From Helicobacter mesocricetorum (GTDB taxonomy: Bacteria > Campylobacterota > Campylobacteria > Campylobacterales > Helicobacteraceae), in the NCBI RefSeq assembly GCF_900198605.1, contig NZ_FZPJ01000038.1, positions 1 through 56,261 of the forward strand: a DNA stretch of 56,261 bases, given 5' to 3'. A program made the translations under genes and the position numbers. Below are positions 40,111-48,893 of the stretch, piece after piece. Positions within the stretch are counted from its first letter, which is position 1. The number at the start of each line of letters is the position of its first letter. Under the pieces are notes generated by a model that worked only from the letters and a program-made list of their open reading frames with translations, did not search any database and had not been told where the DNA came from.

Positions 40111-40468
40111 AGCTTAAAGAGTGAAAAGAAATATAAGATTCTAAAACTCTATAAAGCCAATGCAACTTTAGGAGGTGGAGGGATTAATGAGTTTGTAAGT
40201 GTAGAGGAAATTCCTTTTCCTGCTGCATTGCTAGAAAAACTCAAGATTAACCCTAAATAGGAAATCATAGAATGCAAGGGAGATTCTATGGAATCTCTTA
40301 TTAAAGACAATGCACTTTGCTTTATTGACAGACAAGCAACTCTTAAAGACAAAGAATACTTTGTGATGAATGCCAATGAGGGGATTGTTTGTTAAACAAG
40401 TCTTTTTAAAAGATAATGAAGTGATTTTGTATTCTTTGAATCTAGCCTATCAAGATTTATTCTTTTAA
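40111..40468 (+). pseudogene. Decayed S24 (LexA/CI-like) phage repressor, remnant 1
   Basis: The C-terminal peptidase part of a phage-type repressor is readable: FVSVEEIPFPAALLEKL, then an in-frame stop (TAG, 40258-40260), ECKGDSMESLIKDNALCFID with the catalytic Ser in GDSM, KEYFVMNANEG, and after a one-base frameshift in a GGGG run (40380-40383) LFVKQVFLKDNEV with the catalytic Lys. The N-terminal DNA-binding domain is missing. At least two disabling changes are present, so it is not functional. Confidence 0.75.
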
Positions 40469-40543
40469 AATGGAAATTGGCAGAAATTCTAAGCCATAAT
40501 GCTTTATCTATGCCATAATAAAATAATACATTAAGGAATCAAA

Positions 40544-42004
40544 ATGAAAAAATACCTTTAAAAGATAACTTTTTTGATAAGGATGAGAATTGCACATTTG
40601 ACAATGATAAGCTAAGCAGAAAATCTATTGCTAGTAATCTAACAAATATCTTAAAACACTCTAGCGCGGAGACACAAGGATTGATTCTTGCCTTAAATGC
40701 ACAATGGGGAAATGGCAAAACAACTTTTATTAAAATGTGGAAAAATATGCTTGATGAAGAAAATAAGATTCCAAATCTGTATTTCAGTGCTTGGGAAAAG
40801 GATTATACCAAAGAACCTTTGATTGCTGTTTTAGGAGAATTGAATGGGTATTTAACAAAAAATAATATTCAGAATGAAAATTTCAATAAAGCAGTAGAGT
40901 CTGTGCAAAAAATCTTTAAAAAAATATTGCCTACTTTATTGAAAATAAGCGTGAAAGATTTATTTAATAAAATTGAAATAGATAATGAATTGCTCCAAGA
41001 GGCTTCACAGACATTAACAGAGAATGCCACAAAAACATTAATTGAAAATTACTCTAAAGAAGAAGAATGCTTAGTTCAATTAAAAAAGAATTTAACAGAA
41101 GTTTTTAAAAAGCAACAGGAGCAAAAGAGGGGCAACCTTTTATCATTTTTATAGACGAATTAGACCGCTGTCGCCCAACCTATGCCATTGAAATGCTAGA
41201 AAATATTAAGCACCTCTTTGGGATTCCTCATCTTGTTTTTGTGGTTTCTATTGATAAGGTTCAACTCTCTAAATCTATTCAGGCAATTTATGGGCAAATT
41301 GACACAGAAAATTATCTTAGGAGATTCTTTGATTTAGAATATATCTTGTCTAATCCCTCACCACTACTACAAATTTTTTGTCTTGATTTAAAAAAACGAT
41401 TAAATATACAAACAGATATTGCAAAAATTTTTATAACAGACAATTTTACTTTACGAGAATTGCAAAAAATTCTCCCTCAAATTAAATTGTTAGAGATACA
41501 GCAATTTCAAGGTGATAATAAAAAATTTGAAATGATACACGCTATTTTTATTTTGCTTATTAAGATTTATAGACCTGATTTGTATTTGCAAATACCAAAT
41601 ACTACAGATATAGAGGGAGTAATGGGAATAGCAGAGAAACTTGTATGCAAAGAGGATAAAGTTTCAGGTAAAGATGTTTTTATGAAGTGTATAGGGATGA
41701 CTTATGCCATAAATACAAAATCATATATTCAAGATGCTATTTTTTTGATTCACTCGATAAAGAAGGAAAGAAGGAAATTAGTGATGAATCTTCTTATATA
41801 GTGAAAACCTATCATAAATTTTTTATAGATAACTATAGTGAATATTGTAAAGAAATCAAAAAATTAGCAGAAGAAAATAAACAAAGTAAAAATTCACACA
41901 GAAACAAAGAATGTAATGAATGGTGCAGAAATCCACAATTACCAATGCCAAAAAATATACAAGCAATTGCTATAATTTCCGCTATTAACTTTACCTCAGC
42001 ATAG
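40544..42004 (+). pseudogene. KAP-family P-loop NTPase, broken by single-base frameshifts
   Basis: An ATG at 40544 with AAGGAAT upstream starts the gene. A missing base in the A6 run (40547-40552) shifts the frame at once. The next frame gives the KAP start and Walker A (LALNAQWGNGKTTFIKMWK). A second shift near 41115-41134 moves to FIIFIDELDRCRPTYAIEML (Walker B, KAP signature), and a third at the T7 run (41740-41746) leads to SLDKEGKKEISDESSY. KAP NTPases are membrane-associated ATPases, some excluding phages. The reconstructed length (about 480) suggests C-terminal loss too. All breaks lie in or near short homopolymers. Confidence 0.78.
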
Positions 42005-42107
42005 CTTTAAAAAATTATCAATTTCCTTAGAGTGTGTATCATCTCTTACATAATCAACAAATCCTAAACTTTTTAGAACAAATAAAGATAAATATAAATT
42101 ACTTTTT

Positions 42108-42217
42108 CTGTGAAAGTTCTCCTATTGTGTGATTGAGAGAAATAAGTCTTTTAAAAATAAAGCTATTACGCTATTAATACTAGAGATGGTTTATTTATAA
42201 AACAAGTTTTTAAGTAA
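42108..42217 (+). pseudogene. Second S24 repressor remnant
   Basis: The fragments CVIERNKSFKNK and, after a one-base shift, YYAINTRDGLFIKQVFK form the C-terminal strands of an S24 peptidase-type repressor, including the catalytic Lys region GLFIKQVF. It is related to remnant 1 (ALCFIDRQATLKDK / YFVMNANEGLFVKQVF) but clearly diverged, so it is a separate repressor rather than a recent copy. It lies just after the KAP remnant. Confidence 0.65.
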
Positions 42218-42565
42218 GAAAATATATCCAAATCGTATTTAATAAGGTGTAAGAATCAAATTTGACTTGTAGTCAAAGAGTATATAAACTCTCAATCCCC
42301 ACAATGACAGCACTTTTAAATTGTCTCCCCCCCCCCCCCTTTTTTTTTGTTAAAAAAAATCCTCAATTGCAGTCTCCACATTTCCATAAAAACTCAAGGA
42401 TTTCAAAAGAGGATTCTTGAAAATTTAGCTATGCTTGTTGCTATCTTTTAGATTTACTAGGAATACAGGGATGTAAAAAAAGGGGGGGGTTAAGAGGGTT
42501 AGCTATTAGAGTTAGTGAGTCATAGAAGTAATATTTATAGGATTTAAAGACAAAATTCAATGAAA
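42218..42565. other. Gene-poor accessory tail with hairpins and long homopolymers
   Basis: No confident gene. It contains a perfect hairpin TTTGACT-TGT-AGTCAAA (about 42257-42275) followed by AGAGT-ATATAA-ACTCT, then the C13T9 and A7G8 tracts. A minus-strand ATG at 42387 opens a short frame through the G13 tract (stop at 42316-42318 with 13 G). With 14 G it would join a frame of about 30 more codons (LKVLSLWGLRVYILFDYKS...) ending at 42239. No good RBS is seen. Confidence 0.5.
42327..42489. repeat. Facing homopolymer pairs C13T9 and A7G8
   Basis: Thirteen C then nine T occupy 42327-42348; seven A then eight G occupy 42475-42489. They are inverted copies of the same C-run/T-run pattern separated by about 126 bases and could pair in single-stranded DNA or RNA. 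Both runs are long enough to be unstable. Confidence 0.8.
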
Positions 42566-42601
42566 TAAATCATTCTTGCTTTTTAGGCAAGTAATGATTT
42601 A
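42566..42601 (-). terminator. Strong hairpin terminator directly after dapD
   Basis: The minus strand forms TAAATCATT-A-CTTGC, a 7-base loop (CTAAAAA) and GCAAG-AATGATTTA: 14 paired bases with one bulge, directly adjoining the dapD stop codon and followed by TTTC. It separates dapD from the accessory segment. Confidence 0.7.
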
Positions 42602-43807
42602 TTAATGCAAGGCGGCATTAAGCTCTATTTTGCGATTAGAGCGAAATGCTATCATAGTTCCACTCTTAGAATCGCATCTAAAATGCACTCCATTTTTGCC
42701 CGATAGCTCTCTGCCTTTATAGATTCCACTCTCTTTAATTTCAAATCCGGGATTAATCTCTGCTAGTTTTTTTGCTTCTTCTAAGGAGATTTTAAAGATT
42801 GTTCCAGCTAAAACTGCGATTCCACCATCGACAATGCAACCATCTCCTAAAGAAATCCCCGTAGAGCTATTTACCCCTAAGAGACAATTTTTGCCAATAC
42901 TAATAGGATCGGAGTTTCCACCGCTTAACACGCCTAAAATACTAGCCCCACCGCCTACATCACTACCTTCTCCTACAATAACGCTTGAACTAATGCGTCC
43001 TTCATTCATACAAGTTCCCATTGCTCCTGCGTTGAAATTCACATAACTAGCCCCCGGCATTTGGGTATAACCACCACTTCCTAAATACGCACCAAATCTT
43101 GTTTTGGCGGTATCTAGTAAGCGGATATTGTCGTATTGCGGGATAACTTGCATTAAATAGCGAGGGAACTTATCGACAAAGTCAATAGCTGGGAATTCTC
43201 CACGCATTTTAAGCGCAATCTCATTCTCTCTTAGCCACTCTAGTTCAAAAGGCACATTTCCACTCCAAGCAACATTGCTTAAAAGCCCAAAAATACCATC
43301 TAAATAGAGGCTTCTAAGCGGTGCTTTTCCTAATGAGAGGGCGAGTAATTTCATATAAGCTGATTCGACGCTTTGGCATTGTTTGTCTTCATAAATGGCG
43401 CAAAATCTATATCGAAAGTCGCCATTATTGGTGTAAAGCCTACCTTCTTGCAACGCTCTTTGCAATTCTAAAACCACAGCTACATTTTTGTGTGCATTAG
43501 GATTGCTTTGTGTTTCTGCGATAAAGGGCGCAAAGTCATCAAGTGCTGCAATCACAAATTCTTCAGTGATTCCAAAAACAAGCTCACTTTCATTTTGGTT
43601 GATAGTCTCACATTTATCAAGTAGATTCCAAAAAATCGCATAACTGCCAAAATTTTCCTTCCAATTAAGCACAGGATAAGTTGCTTGAAGCACCTTATTG
43701 CTTATTATTCCAACATCTGCATAACAAATGCCAAAACCAAGAGGCTGTTTGTAGTTGCTTTTAGTTTCTATTTTTGCGACTTTTTCTTTAAAGGTTTCAA
43801 TGCTCAT
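42602..43807 (-). CDS. dapD: Tetrahydrodipicolinate N-succinyltransferase
   Basis: A 401-residue enzyme of the succinylase route to diaminopimelate and lysine. The C-terminal half holds hexapeptide-repeat turns of a left-handed beta helix (VIVGEGSDVGGGASILG; SIGKNCLLGVNSSTGISLGD). The long N-terminal domain is the form found in Helicobacter and Campylobacter, larger than E. coli DapD (about 274). AAGGAG precedes the ATG. It is monocistronic with its own terminator. Confidence 0.9.
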   Translation of the reverse strand: MSIETFKEKVAKIETKSNYKQPLGFGICYADVGIISNKVLQATYPVLNWKENFGSYAIFWNLLDKCETINQNESELVFGITEEFVIAALDDFAPFIAETQSNPNAHKNVAVVLELQRALQEGRLYTNNGDFRYRFCAIYEDKQCQSVESAYMKLLALSLGKAPLRSLYLDGIFGLLSNVAWSGNVPFELEWLRENEIALKMRGEFPAIDFVDKFPRYLMQVIPQYDNIRLLDTAKTRFGAYLGSGGYTQMPGASYVNFNAGAMGTCMNEGRISSSVIVGEGSDVGGGASILGVLSGGNSDPISIGKNCLLGVNSSTGISLGDGCIVDGGIAVLAGTIFKISLEEAKKLAEINPGFEIKESGIYKGRELSGKNGVHFRCDSKSGTMIAFRSNRKIELNAALH

Positions 43808-43889
43808 AAAAACTCCTTATTTTCTTGTAATTATAATAATATTCCTCTATGGATTCCATAAATTTATCGAACTTTCCTTAAGAAAATGC

Positions 43890-43895
43890 TACAAT
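43890..43895 (+). promoter_or_regulatory. Candidate extended -10 for the gene at 43923
   Basis: TGCTACAAT lies 28 bases before the ATG; ATAAGG provides the ribosome binding site. Confidence 0.45.
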
Positions 43896-43922
43896 CCTAG
43901 AAAATACCATATAAGGTAAAAA

Positions 43923-44318
43923 ATGCAGCCAAAGGATTGGATTTTAGTTCTTATTTTTTTAAGCATCGGATTAGTTTTTATTGCATTGTTTTTTATTTTC
44001 TTTTTTAAGAAAAACACTCCACAATCCAAAAAACAAGAAAAAATACCAAACGCTAAAGAACTTTTGGAACTTTTAGCGCAAAAAGAGAATACTTTAGAGA
44101 TGCTTTATCAATATAGCAACCTTGCTAAGATACATCACACCTCTTATTTCCAAGAAAGCGAAAACTTTGATTTAGAGTTTGTAAGTATTCTTGCTTCGCA
44201 TAAAAATGTTAATGCCAAATTAGTCTTAGAGGTAGAGAAGTATTTTAAATCCATTAATCCAGAACGCAAAGAGCTTTTGGATAAAGCCTTAGAGAGTGGA
44301 TTAAATAAACGATATTAG
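43923..44318 (+). CDS. Hypothetical single-pass membrane protein
   Basis: A 131-residue protein. One N-terminal transmembrane helix (WILVLIFLSIGLVFIALFFI) is followed by a Lys-rich stretch and a helical cytoplasmic domain (AKELLELLAQKENTLEMLYQ). No known family recognised. It is transcribed alone from the plus strand, diverging from dapD, and its 3' end overlaps the end of leuC by four bases. Confidence 0.72.
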   Translation: MQPKDWILVLIFLSIGLVFIALFFIFFFKKNTPQSKKQEKIPNAKELLELLAQKENTLEMLYQYSNLAKIHHTSYFQESENFDLEFVSILASHKNVNAKLVLEVEKYFKSINPERKELLDKALESGLNKRY

Positions 44319-45583
44319 ATTTCGCGCGGATCTGCTATTTTGCCTTCAATTGCGCTGATGGCTGCAACAGCAGAGTTTGCAAGATAGACTTCAGAGTTTC
44401 TAGCACCCATTCTCCCTACAAAATTACGATTTGTTGTAGAGATGCAACGTTCATTATCTCCTAAAATCCCCATATATCCCCCCAAACACGCCCCGCAAGT
44501 AGGATTAGAAATTAAAGCTCCAGATTCTAATAAAATATCGATATAGCCTAATTTGTGAGCATCTTTGTAGATTTTTTGAGTGCCCGGAGTGATAATTAAT
44601 CGCACATCTTGATGCACTTTTTTACCCTTTAAGATTTCACTAGCAATGCGTAAATCGCTTAATCTCCCATTCGTGCAACTTCCAATAAAGACTTGATCGA
44701 TTTTTATATCGTCTTTTATGGCTTGTGTGATACTTTTTCCATTGCTGGGTAAAAATGGATAGGCGATAACTGGCTCTAAAGTGCTAGTATCAATTTGTAT
44801 TACTTGCGTGTAGTTTGCATTGCTATCAGAGAAAAACTCTTTGGGGTTAGCCCTTAGATTTTCCCTTTGTTGTAAAAATTCTCTTGTAACTTCATCAACA
44901 GCAATGATTCCATTTTTTGCCCCTGCTTCAATAGCCATATTACAGAGCGAAAATCTATCATCCATATTTAAATATTTAATCCCCTCCCCACAAAACTCTA
45001 ATGCCTGATACAAAGCCCCATCAACGCCAATTTGGCGAATAACTTCTAAAATCAAATCTTTTCCATAAATGTGTTTTGCGGGTTTTCCGATAAATTCTAC
45101 TTTAATAGAGCTAGGGATTTTAAACCAATTTCTCCCTGTAATCATCGCATAGGCTAAATCTGTGCTTCCCATCCCTGTGCTAAACGCCCCTAATGCTCCG
45201 TGCGTGCAAGTATGAGAATCCGCTCCAATAATCACATCTCCACTAACAACCAAACCTTTCTCTGGTAAAAGAGCGTGTTCGATACCCATATCTTTCTCAT
45301 CAAAGAAATATTTGAGCTTATGCTTTTTGGCAAAATCTCGACTAATCTTTGCTTGATTGGCACTTGCAATATCCTTTGCGGGGATGAAATGATCCATTAC
45401 GATACAAAATCCTTCTGGATTTGCTAGTTTTGTCGCTCCGCTTTGTTCGTAGGCTTTGATAGAAAGCGGAGTGGTAATATCATTGCCAATCACCATATCA
45501 ATAGGGCAATCAACAATCTCACCCGCATAAACCTTTTTGCCAACATGTTCTGAAAAAATCTTTTCTGTAAGGGTCTGTCCCAT
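44315..45583 (-). CDS. leuC: 3-isopropylmalate dehydratase large subunit (homoaconitase/LeuC family)
   Basis: A 422-residue aconitase-family protein with 4Fe-4S ligands in FIGSCTNGR and SNPTCGACLGG, and the substrate segment GADSHTCTHGALGAFSTGMG. At this length it belongs to the shorter archaeal-type LeuC branch rather than the 465-residue E. coli form. It isomerises isopropylmalate in leucine synthesis with a LeuD partner, which is not in this window. It follows hisG after three bases as the last gene of a long minus-strand run. Confidence 0.87.
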   Translation of the reverse strand: MGQTLTEKIFSEHVGKKVYAGEIVDCPIDMVIGNDITTPLSIKAYEQSGATKLANPEGFCIVMDHFIPAKDIASANQAKISRDFAKKHKLKYFFDEKDMGIEHALLPEKGLVVSGDVIIGADSHTCTHGALGAFSTGMGSTDLAYAMITGRNWFKIPSSIKVEFIGKPAKHIYGKDLILEVIRQIGVDGALYQALEFCGEGIKYLNMDDRFSLCNMAIEAGAKNGIIAVDEVTREFLQQRENLRANPKEFFSDSNANYTQVIQIDTSTLEPVIAYPFLPSNGKSITQAIKDDIKIDQVFIGSCTNGRLSDLRIASEILKGKKVHQDVRLIITPGTQKIYKDAHKLGYIDILLESGALISNPTCGACLGGYMGILGDNERCISTTNRNFVGRMGARNSEVYLANSAVAAISAIEGKIADPREI

Positions 45584-45586
45584 TGT

Positions 45587-46207
45587 TTATTCCTTCGTTA
45601 AAATCATATTTTTAAAAAAATCCCGAATTTTTAAGATTTTTATTTTTTGGGCATAAAAGCTATTAGGATTTGCGACTAAATAAGCACTAACCTCCATAAT
45701 GACTTCATCAATTTTAAGATTATTTTGGCGCATAGTGTTGCCTGTCTCGACTAAATCCACAATCGCATCTGCCATTCCTACTAAAGGGGCTAGTTCAATA
45801 GAGCCATAAAGCTTGATAATCTCCACGCTTAAAGCTTTTTTGGCGAAAAAGGCTTTTGTGATATTTTCCATTTTTGTAGCGATTTTTAGGTTTGGCTTTG
45901 AGAAATCTAGCAAATATTCATTAGGAGAGCCAAGCACGACTTTGCATTTCCCAAACTTTAAATCCAGCAAACGCACAAGCGGGCTTTGTTGCTCCTCAAG
46001 CACATCTAAACCAACGATTCCTATGTCGGCAACACCTCTTTGGATATAAACAGGAACATCTTGATTTCTAACAAGCATAAAAGTAAAGTGCTGTTTGTGT
46101 AGGATTAATTTTCGATCTTCAAAACAGAGCTTTTCTTGCAAAAATACTTCAAAAATTTCTAAAGCTTTTTCGCCAATTCTTCCTTTGGGGAGTGCAACTT
46201 TTATCAT
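45587..46207 (-). CDS. hisG: ATP phosphoribosyltransferase, short form
   Basis: A 206-residue first enzyme of histidine synthesis. Motifs: VALPKGRIGEKAL at the N-terminus, DVPVYIQRGVADIGIVGLDVL, and the PRPP site DAIVDLVETGNTMR. The short form lacks the regulatory C-terminal domain and normally needs HisZ, not found in this window. It overlaps coaX by four bases, an unrelated gene, so this looks like an assembled operon. Confidence 0.91.
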   Translation of the reverse strand: MIKVALPKGRIGEKALEIFEVFLQEKLCFEDRKLILHKQHFTFMLVRNQDVPVYIQRGVADIGIVGLDVLEEQQSPLVRLLDLKFGKCKVVLGSPNEYLLDFSKPNLKIATKMENITKAFFAKKALSVEIIKLYGSIELAPLVGMADAIVDLVETGNTMRQNNLKIDEVIMEVSAYLVANPNSFYAQKIKILKIRDFFKNMILTKE

Positions 46208-46842
46208 AACATAATACCCTTTGAAGTAATTTCTTCTGCAATGACTTTTTGCATCCCTTTAAAAACCAATAACTCATCATAAATGCAGTTTTGAAAAAAG
46301 CGGGATAAAAACTTGCCATCTCCGCCTGTGAAATAAATTTTTTTATTTTTTGAAGTGTTTTCTATCATTAAAAGGATAGATTTTAAAATGCCAAAACTTA
46401 CAGCATCTCTAGTGTTTTGGGGGAAGGTATGAACATTGACGTTAAGATTTATCTCACAATCTAAAACAGGAATTGAACCTAATATTTTTTTATATTGGGT
46501 AATGCCCGGAAGTATATAGCCCCCTAGATGAATCCCCTGTTGCATTACATCAATAGTAATGGCGCTCCCTGCATCAACGATAACACCATCCTTGATAGCT
46601 TTACAAGCAGCAATTCTATCAACCCCTAATCCTTTATAATTGGTATCAAGTGATAAAAAGGGTGTTAAATCAAAACAACTAGCGTGTGAATATAATAAAG
46701 ATTTTGTTAATTCTTCATTCACACTAATAAAAATAATAATCTCCTTAGAGTCTTTTAAAGAAAGATTATCTCTCTTCTCCCTCCAGACTTTTCCGTGATT
46801 ATAAAAATGCAAAAAAGAATTTCCTATATCACAGAGAATCAT
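46204..46842 (-). CDS. coaX: Type III pantothenate kinase
   Basis: A 212-residue kinase for the first step of coenzyme A synthesis. The phosphate-binding motif DIGNSFLHF is at the N-terminus, YKGLGVDRIAACKAI is the pantothenate region and VIVDAGSAITIDVM contains the catalytic Asp. Type III enzymes need a monovalent cation and are not feedback-inhibited by CoA. It lies 7 bases after the lipoprotein gene and overlaps hisG. Confidence 0.9.
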   Translation of the reverse strand: MILCDIGNSFLHFYNHGKVWREKRDNLSLKDSKEIIIFISVNEELTKSLLYSHASCFDLTPFLSLDTNYKGLGVDRIAACKAIKDGVIVDAGSAITIDVMQQGIHLGGYILPGITQYKKILGSIPVLDCEINLNVNVHTFPQNTRDAVSFGILKSILLMIENTSKNKKIYFTGGDGKFLSRFFQNCIYDELLVFKGMQKVIAEEITSKGIML

Positions 46843-46849
46843 TCATAAC

Positions 46850-47854
46850 CTATTTAATTTCAAAATATGAATCATTAATGAAAGTTTTTCTAATCCCACT
46901 AAAGACAGGATTTTTAATCTTGCTTGGAATCTTGATGATTTCATAATCACTTAAATCATCTTCCATATTAATCATATATCCACGTGTCTCTAAGATACTA
47001 ATCTTTTGTCCGTGATTTGCCCCTGTAAAATGTGCGAAAGGGAATTTAATGCGTTTTGTCTCATTTAAATCTCTATCAGTTAAAATAACTTCACCCTCTG
47101 AAGTAAATAAAAAAATCCTATCCCCGACAAATAAAACATCTTTGATATTGGCTTCAAAAGTGTTAATCACTGAAGGATTAACCGAAATAATGCGCTTTGG
47201 TGTAGCGGCAACCATACGATTATCAATGGCTTCTAGGAAAATCACATTATTAAAGTGTTTATCCCCATTAACTACGATATTTCTGACCATTTTCATATTG
47301 ATTTTATCAATAATAGCAAGCTTACCATCTAAAGTTGGTAAAATAATAATATCGCCCAAGAAATAAGGAGAAGCAATTAGGGTATCATTGGTAGGTGCGG
47401 GGGGATTTTCTAGTTTGTAGAGATTTTTATTAGTTTGAACATCAAAAATGCTTAGGGTATTATTATCAAATACTAAAGCAATTAAATTATTTTGCATACT
47501 AGCACTTACAGGGTTAGAATCAAAATGTAAGTAACGATATTCTTTTGTATCTTTGTGAATTAAAATTAATTCTTTGAGATTATTAGTCGCTAAATAATAA
47601 TCTTCTGACTCATTTAAATAGCGAGCATTTTTGGGCAAAAATACTTTTGGGATTTCTCCATTTTTTGTGATAAATTGTCCATTTTTCAAAGTTGCTCCAT
47701 TACGCGTTATAAACACAATGGGAGAGCCAATAGGTTTTGTATAAGCAATACTTCCTTTGATTTCTTCTTTTTTGGGATTAAAATAAAATTTAGACCCACA
47801 ACCCATAATAAAAGCCGCTAAAAGGCAATATCCAACAAAACTAAATTTTTTCAT
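46850..47854 (-). CDS. Lipoprotein with beta-propeller-like repeats (HP0863-like position)
   Basis: A 334-residue protein with a lipoprotein signal peptide ending in FIMGC (Cys19). The body is strand-rich with repeated blades (SIFDVQTNKNLYKLENPP; GDIIILPTLDGKLAIIDK; GDRIFLFTSEGEVILTDRD), similar in style to BamB/PQQ propellers. BamB helps insert outer-membrane proteins, but that role is not established here. It overlaps the upstream TM protein gene by four bases. Confidence 0.75.
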   Translation of the reverse strand: MKKFSFVGYCLLAAFIMGCGSKFYFNPKKEEIKGSIAYTKPIGSPIVFITRNGATLKNGQFITKNGEIPKVFLPKNARYLNESEDYYLATNNLKELILIHKDTKEYRYLHFDSNPVSASMQNNLIALVFDNNTLSIFDVQTNKNLYKLENPPAPTNDTLIASPYFLGDIIILPTLDGKLAIIDKINMKMVRNIVVNGDKHFNNVIFLEAIDNRMVAATPKRIISVNPSVINTFEANIKDVLFVGDRIFLFTSEGEVILTDRDLNETKRIKFPFAHFTGANHGQKISILETRGYMINMEDDLSDYEIIKIPSKIKNPVFSGIRKTFINDSYFEIK

Positions 47855-48435
47855 TCTTTAATTCCTTTTATCGTTAAATGTTCTAAAGCATTCGCAATAT
47901 CTTTTGTGGGAGAACTATTTTGTATCTTTTCTAAGATATTCTTTGCTTCCTGGAAGTTTCCTTTTTCTATCTCTAAAAAAGCAGCCTGAAGATAGCCAAA
48001 CTCGGTAGAATCTTGTAAAACCAAAACCTCAATATTGCGATTTAAACTTGCATTTTGATATTTAGAAAACTTAGCAATTATAGGATCTTTAGAGGATTGT
48101 AATTGCTCCAAAGTAGCCTTGTCGTTAGAAGAGAGGGCTTTTTGAAAAAGATATAAATCATAAAGTTTGCTTTGGCTTTGTTTTAAGGATTGAAGAGCCG
48201 TTTCATCTCCTAATAATGCTTTTTCATAAAAGTTTGCTATTTCTAAGTGCTGTTTCTCTTGGTAATAACCCATAATATTATATACAACAAACCAAGTAAC
48301 TAAAGCAATAACAAGCACAATAATAGGGATTTTATAATGTTTAAACCAGCCTTCAAATCGTATTAAACCTTCTAACATTTTTTCGTTATTATTGAATTCT
48401 TCTTTAATATAATTAACATTTTGTTGTAAGCTCAT
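47851..48435 (-). CDS. Single-pass membrane protein with periplasmic helical (TPR-like) domain
   Basis: A 194-residue protein. A cytoplasmic start is followed by a transmembrane helix (IPIIVLVIALVTWFVVYNIM, about 55-74) and a helical periplasmic region with TPR-like pattern (FLEIEKGNFQEAKNILEKIQ). This resembles the YfgM/AncA-type partner often encoded before BamB in proteobacteria, and here it precedes the propeller lipoprotein with a four-base overlap. That parallel is my inference. Confidence 0.7.
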   Translation of the reverse strand: MSLQQNVNYIKEEFNNNEKMLEGLIRFEGWFKHYKIPIIVLVIALVTWFVVYNIMGYYQEKQHLEIANFYEKALLGDETALQSLKQSQSKLYDLYLFQKALSSNDKATLEQLQSSKDPIIAKFSKYQNASLNRNIEVLVLQDSTEFGYLQAAFLEIEKGNFQEAKNILEKIQNSSPTKDIANALEHLTIKGIKE

Positions 48436-48444
48436 TCTTTCTCC

Positions 48445-48876
48445 TTATTTACCTGTGCTACCAAACCCACAACTACCGCGTTTTGTTTTATCCAATGAAG
48501 CAGTTTCTTTAATCTTTGCCTGTTTAACCTTGCAAAGCACTGCTTGTGCGATTCTATCGCCAATTCGTATGACAAACTCTTCTTCTCCAAGATTAATTGC
48601 AATAACTTTAATCTCGCCACGATAATCGCTATCAATAGTGCCGGGAGTGTTTAAAATCGTGAATCCATATTTTAAAGCCAAGCCACTGCGAGGGCGAATT
48701 TGAATCTCATATCCGCTTTTAATCCCAAAAGCAAGTCCCGTTGGGATTAAAGCCCATTTTCCCGGAGGAATTGTTAAATCTTCAATCGCACACAAATCAA
48801 ATCCTGCAGCACCACTACTCTGATATTTTGGTAAAACCGCCTTAGGGGAGAGCTTTTTAACCTTTAAAGTTGCCAT
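48445..48876 (-). CDS. dut: dUTP pyrophosphatase
   Basis: A 143-residue trimeric dUTPase. The five motifs are present: [38 protein letters not shown] and the C-terminal [10 protein letters not shown] (phosphate-binding arm). It hydrolyses dUTP to dUMP, keeping uracil out of DNA. SD AAAGG precedes the ATG. It sits 17 bases after greA and 9 before the next gene. Confidence 0.95.
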   Translation of the reverse strand: MATLKVKKLSPKAVLPKYQSSGAAGFDLCAIEDLTIPPGKWALIPTGLAFGIKSGYEIQIRPRSGLALKYGFTILNTPGTIDSDYRGEIKVIAINLGEEEFVIRIGDRIAQAVLCKVKQAKIKETASLDKTKRGSCGFGSTGK

Positions 48877-48893
48877 TTATTACCTTTTTAAGT

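Noticed and set aside
40149-40376. Minus-strand ORF of 75 codons
   Set aside because: It is antisense to the S24 repressor remnant, whose motifs (GDSM, GLFVKQV) are clear on the plus strand.
42240-42330. tRNA-like or CRISPR-like pattern in adjacent hairpins
   Set aside because: No acceptor stem, anticodon loop or TTC arm can be assembled, and there are no repeated units with spacers. No tRNA, rRNA or CRISPR array was found anywhere in the window by eye.
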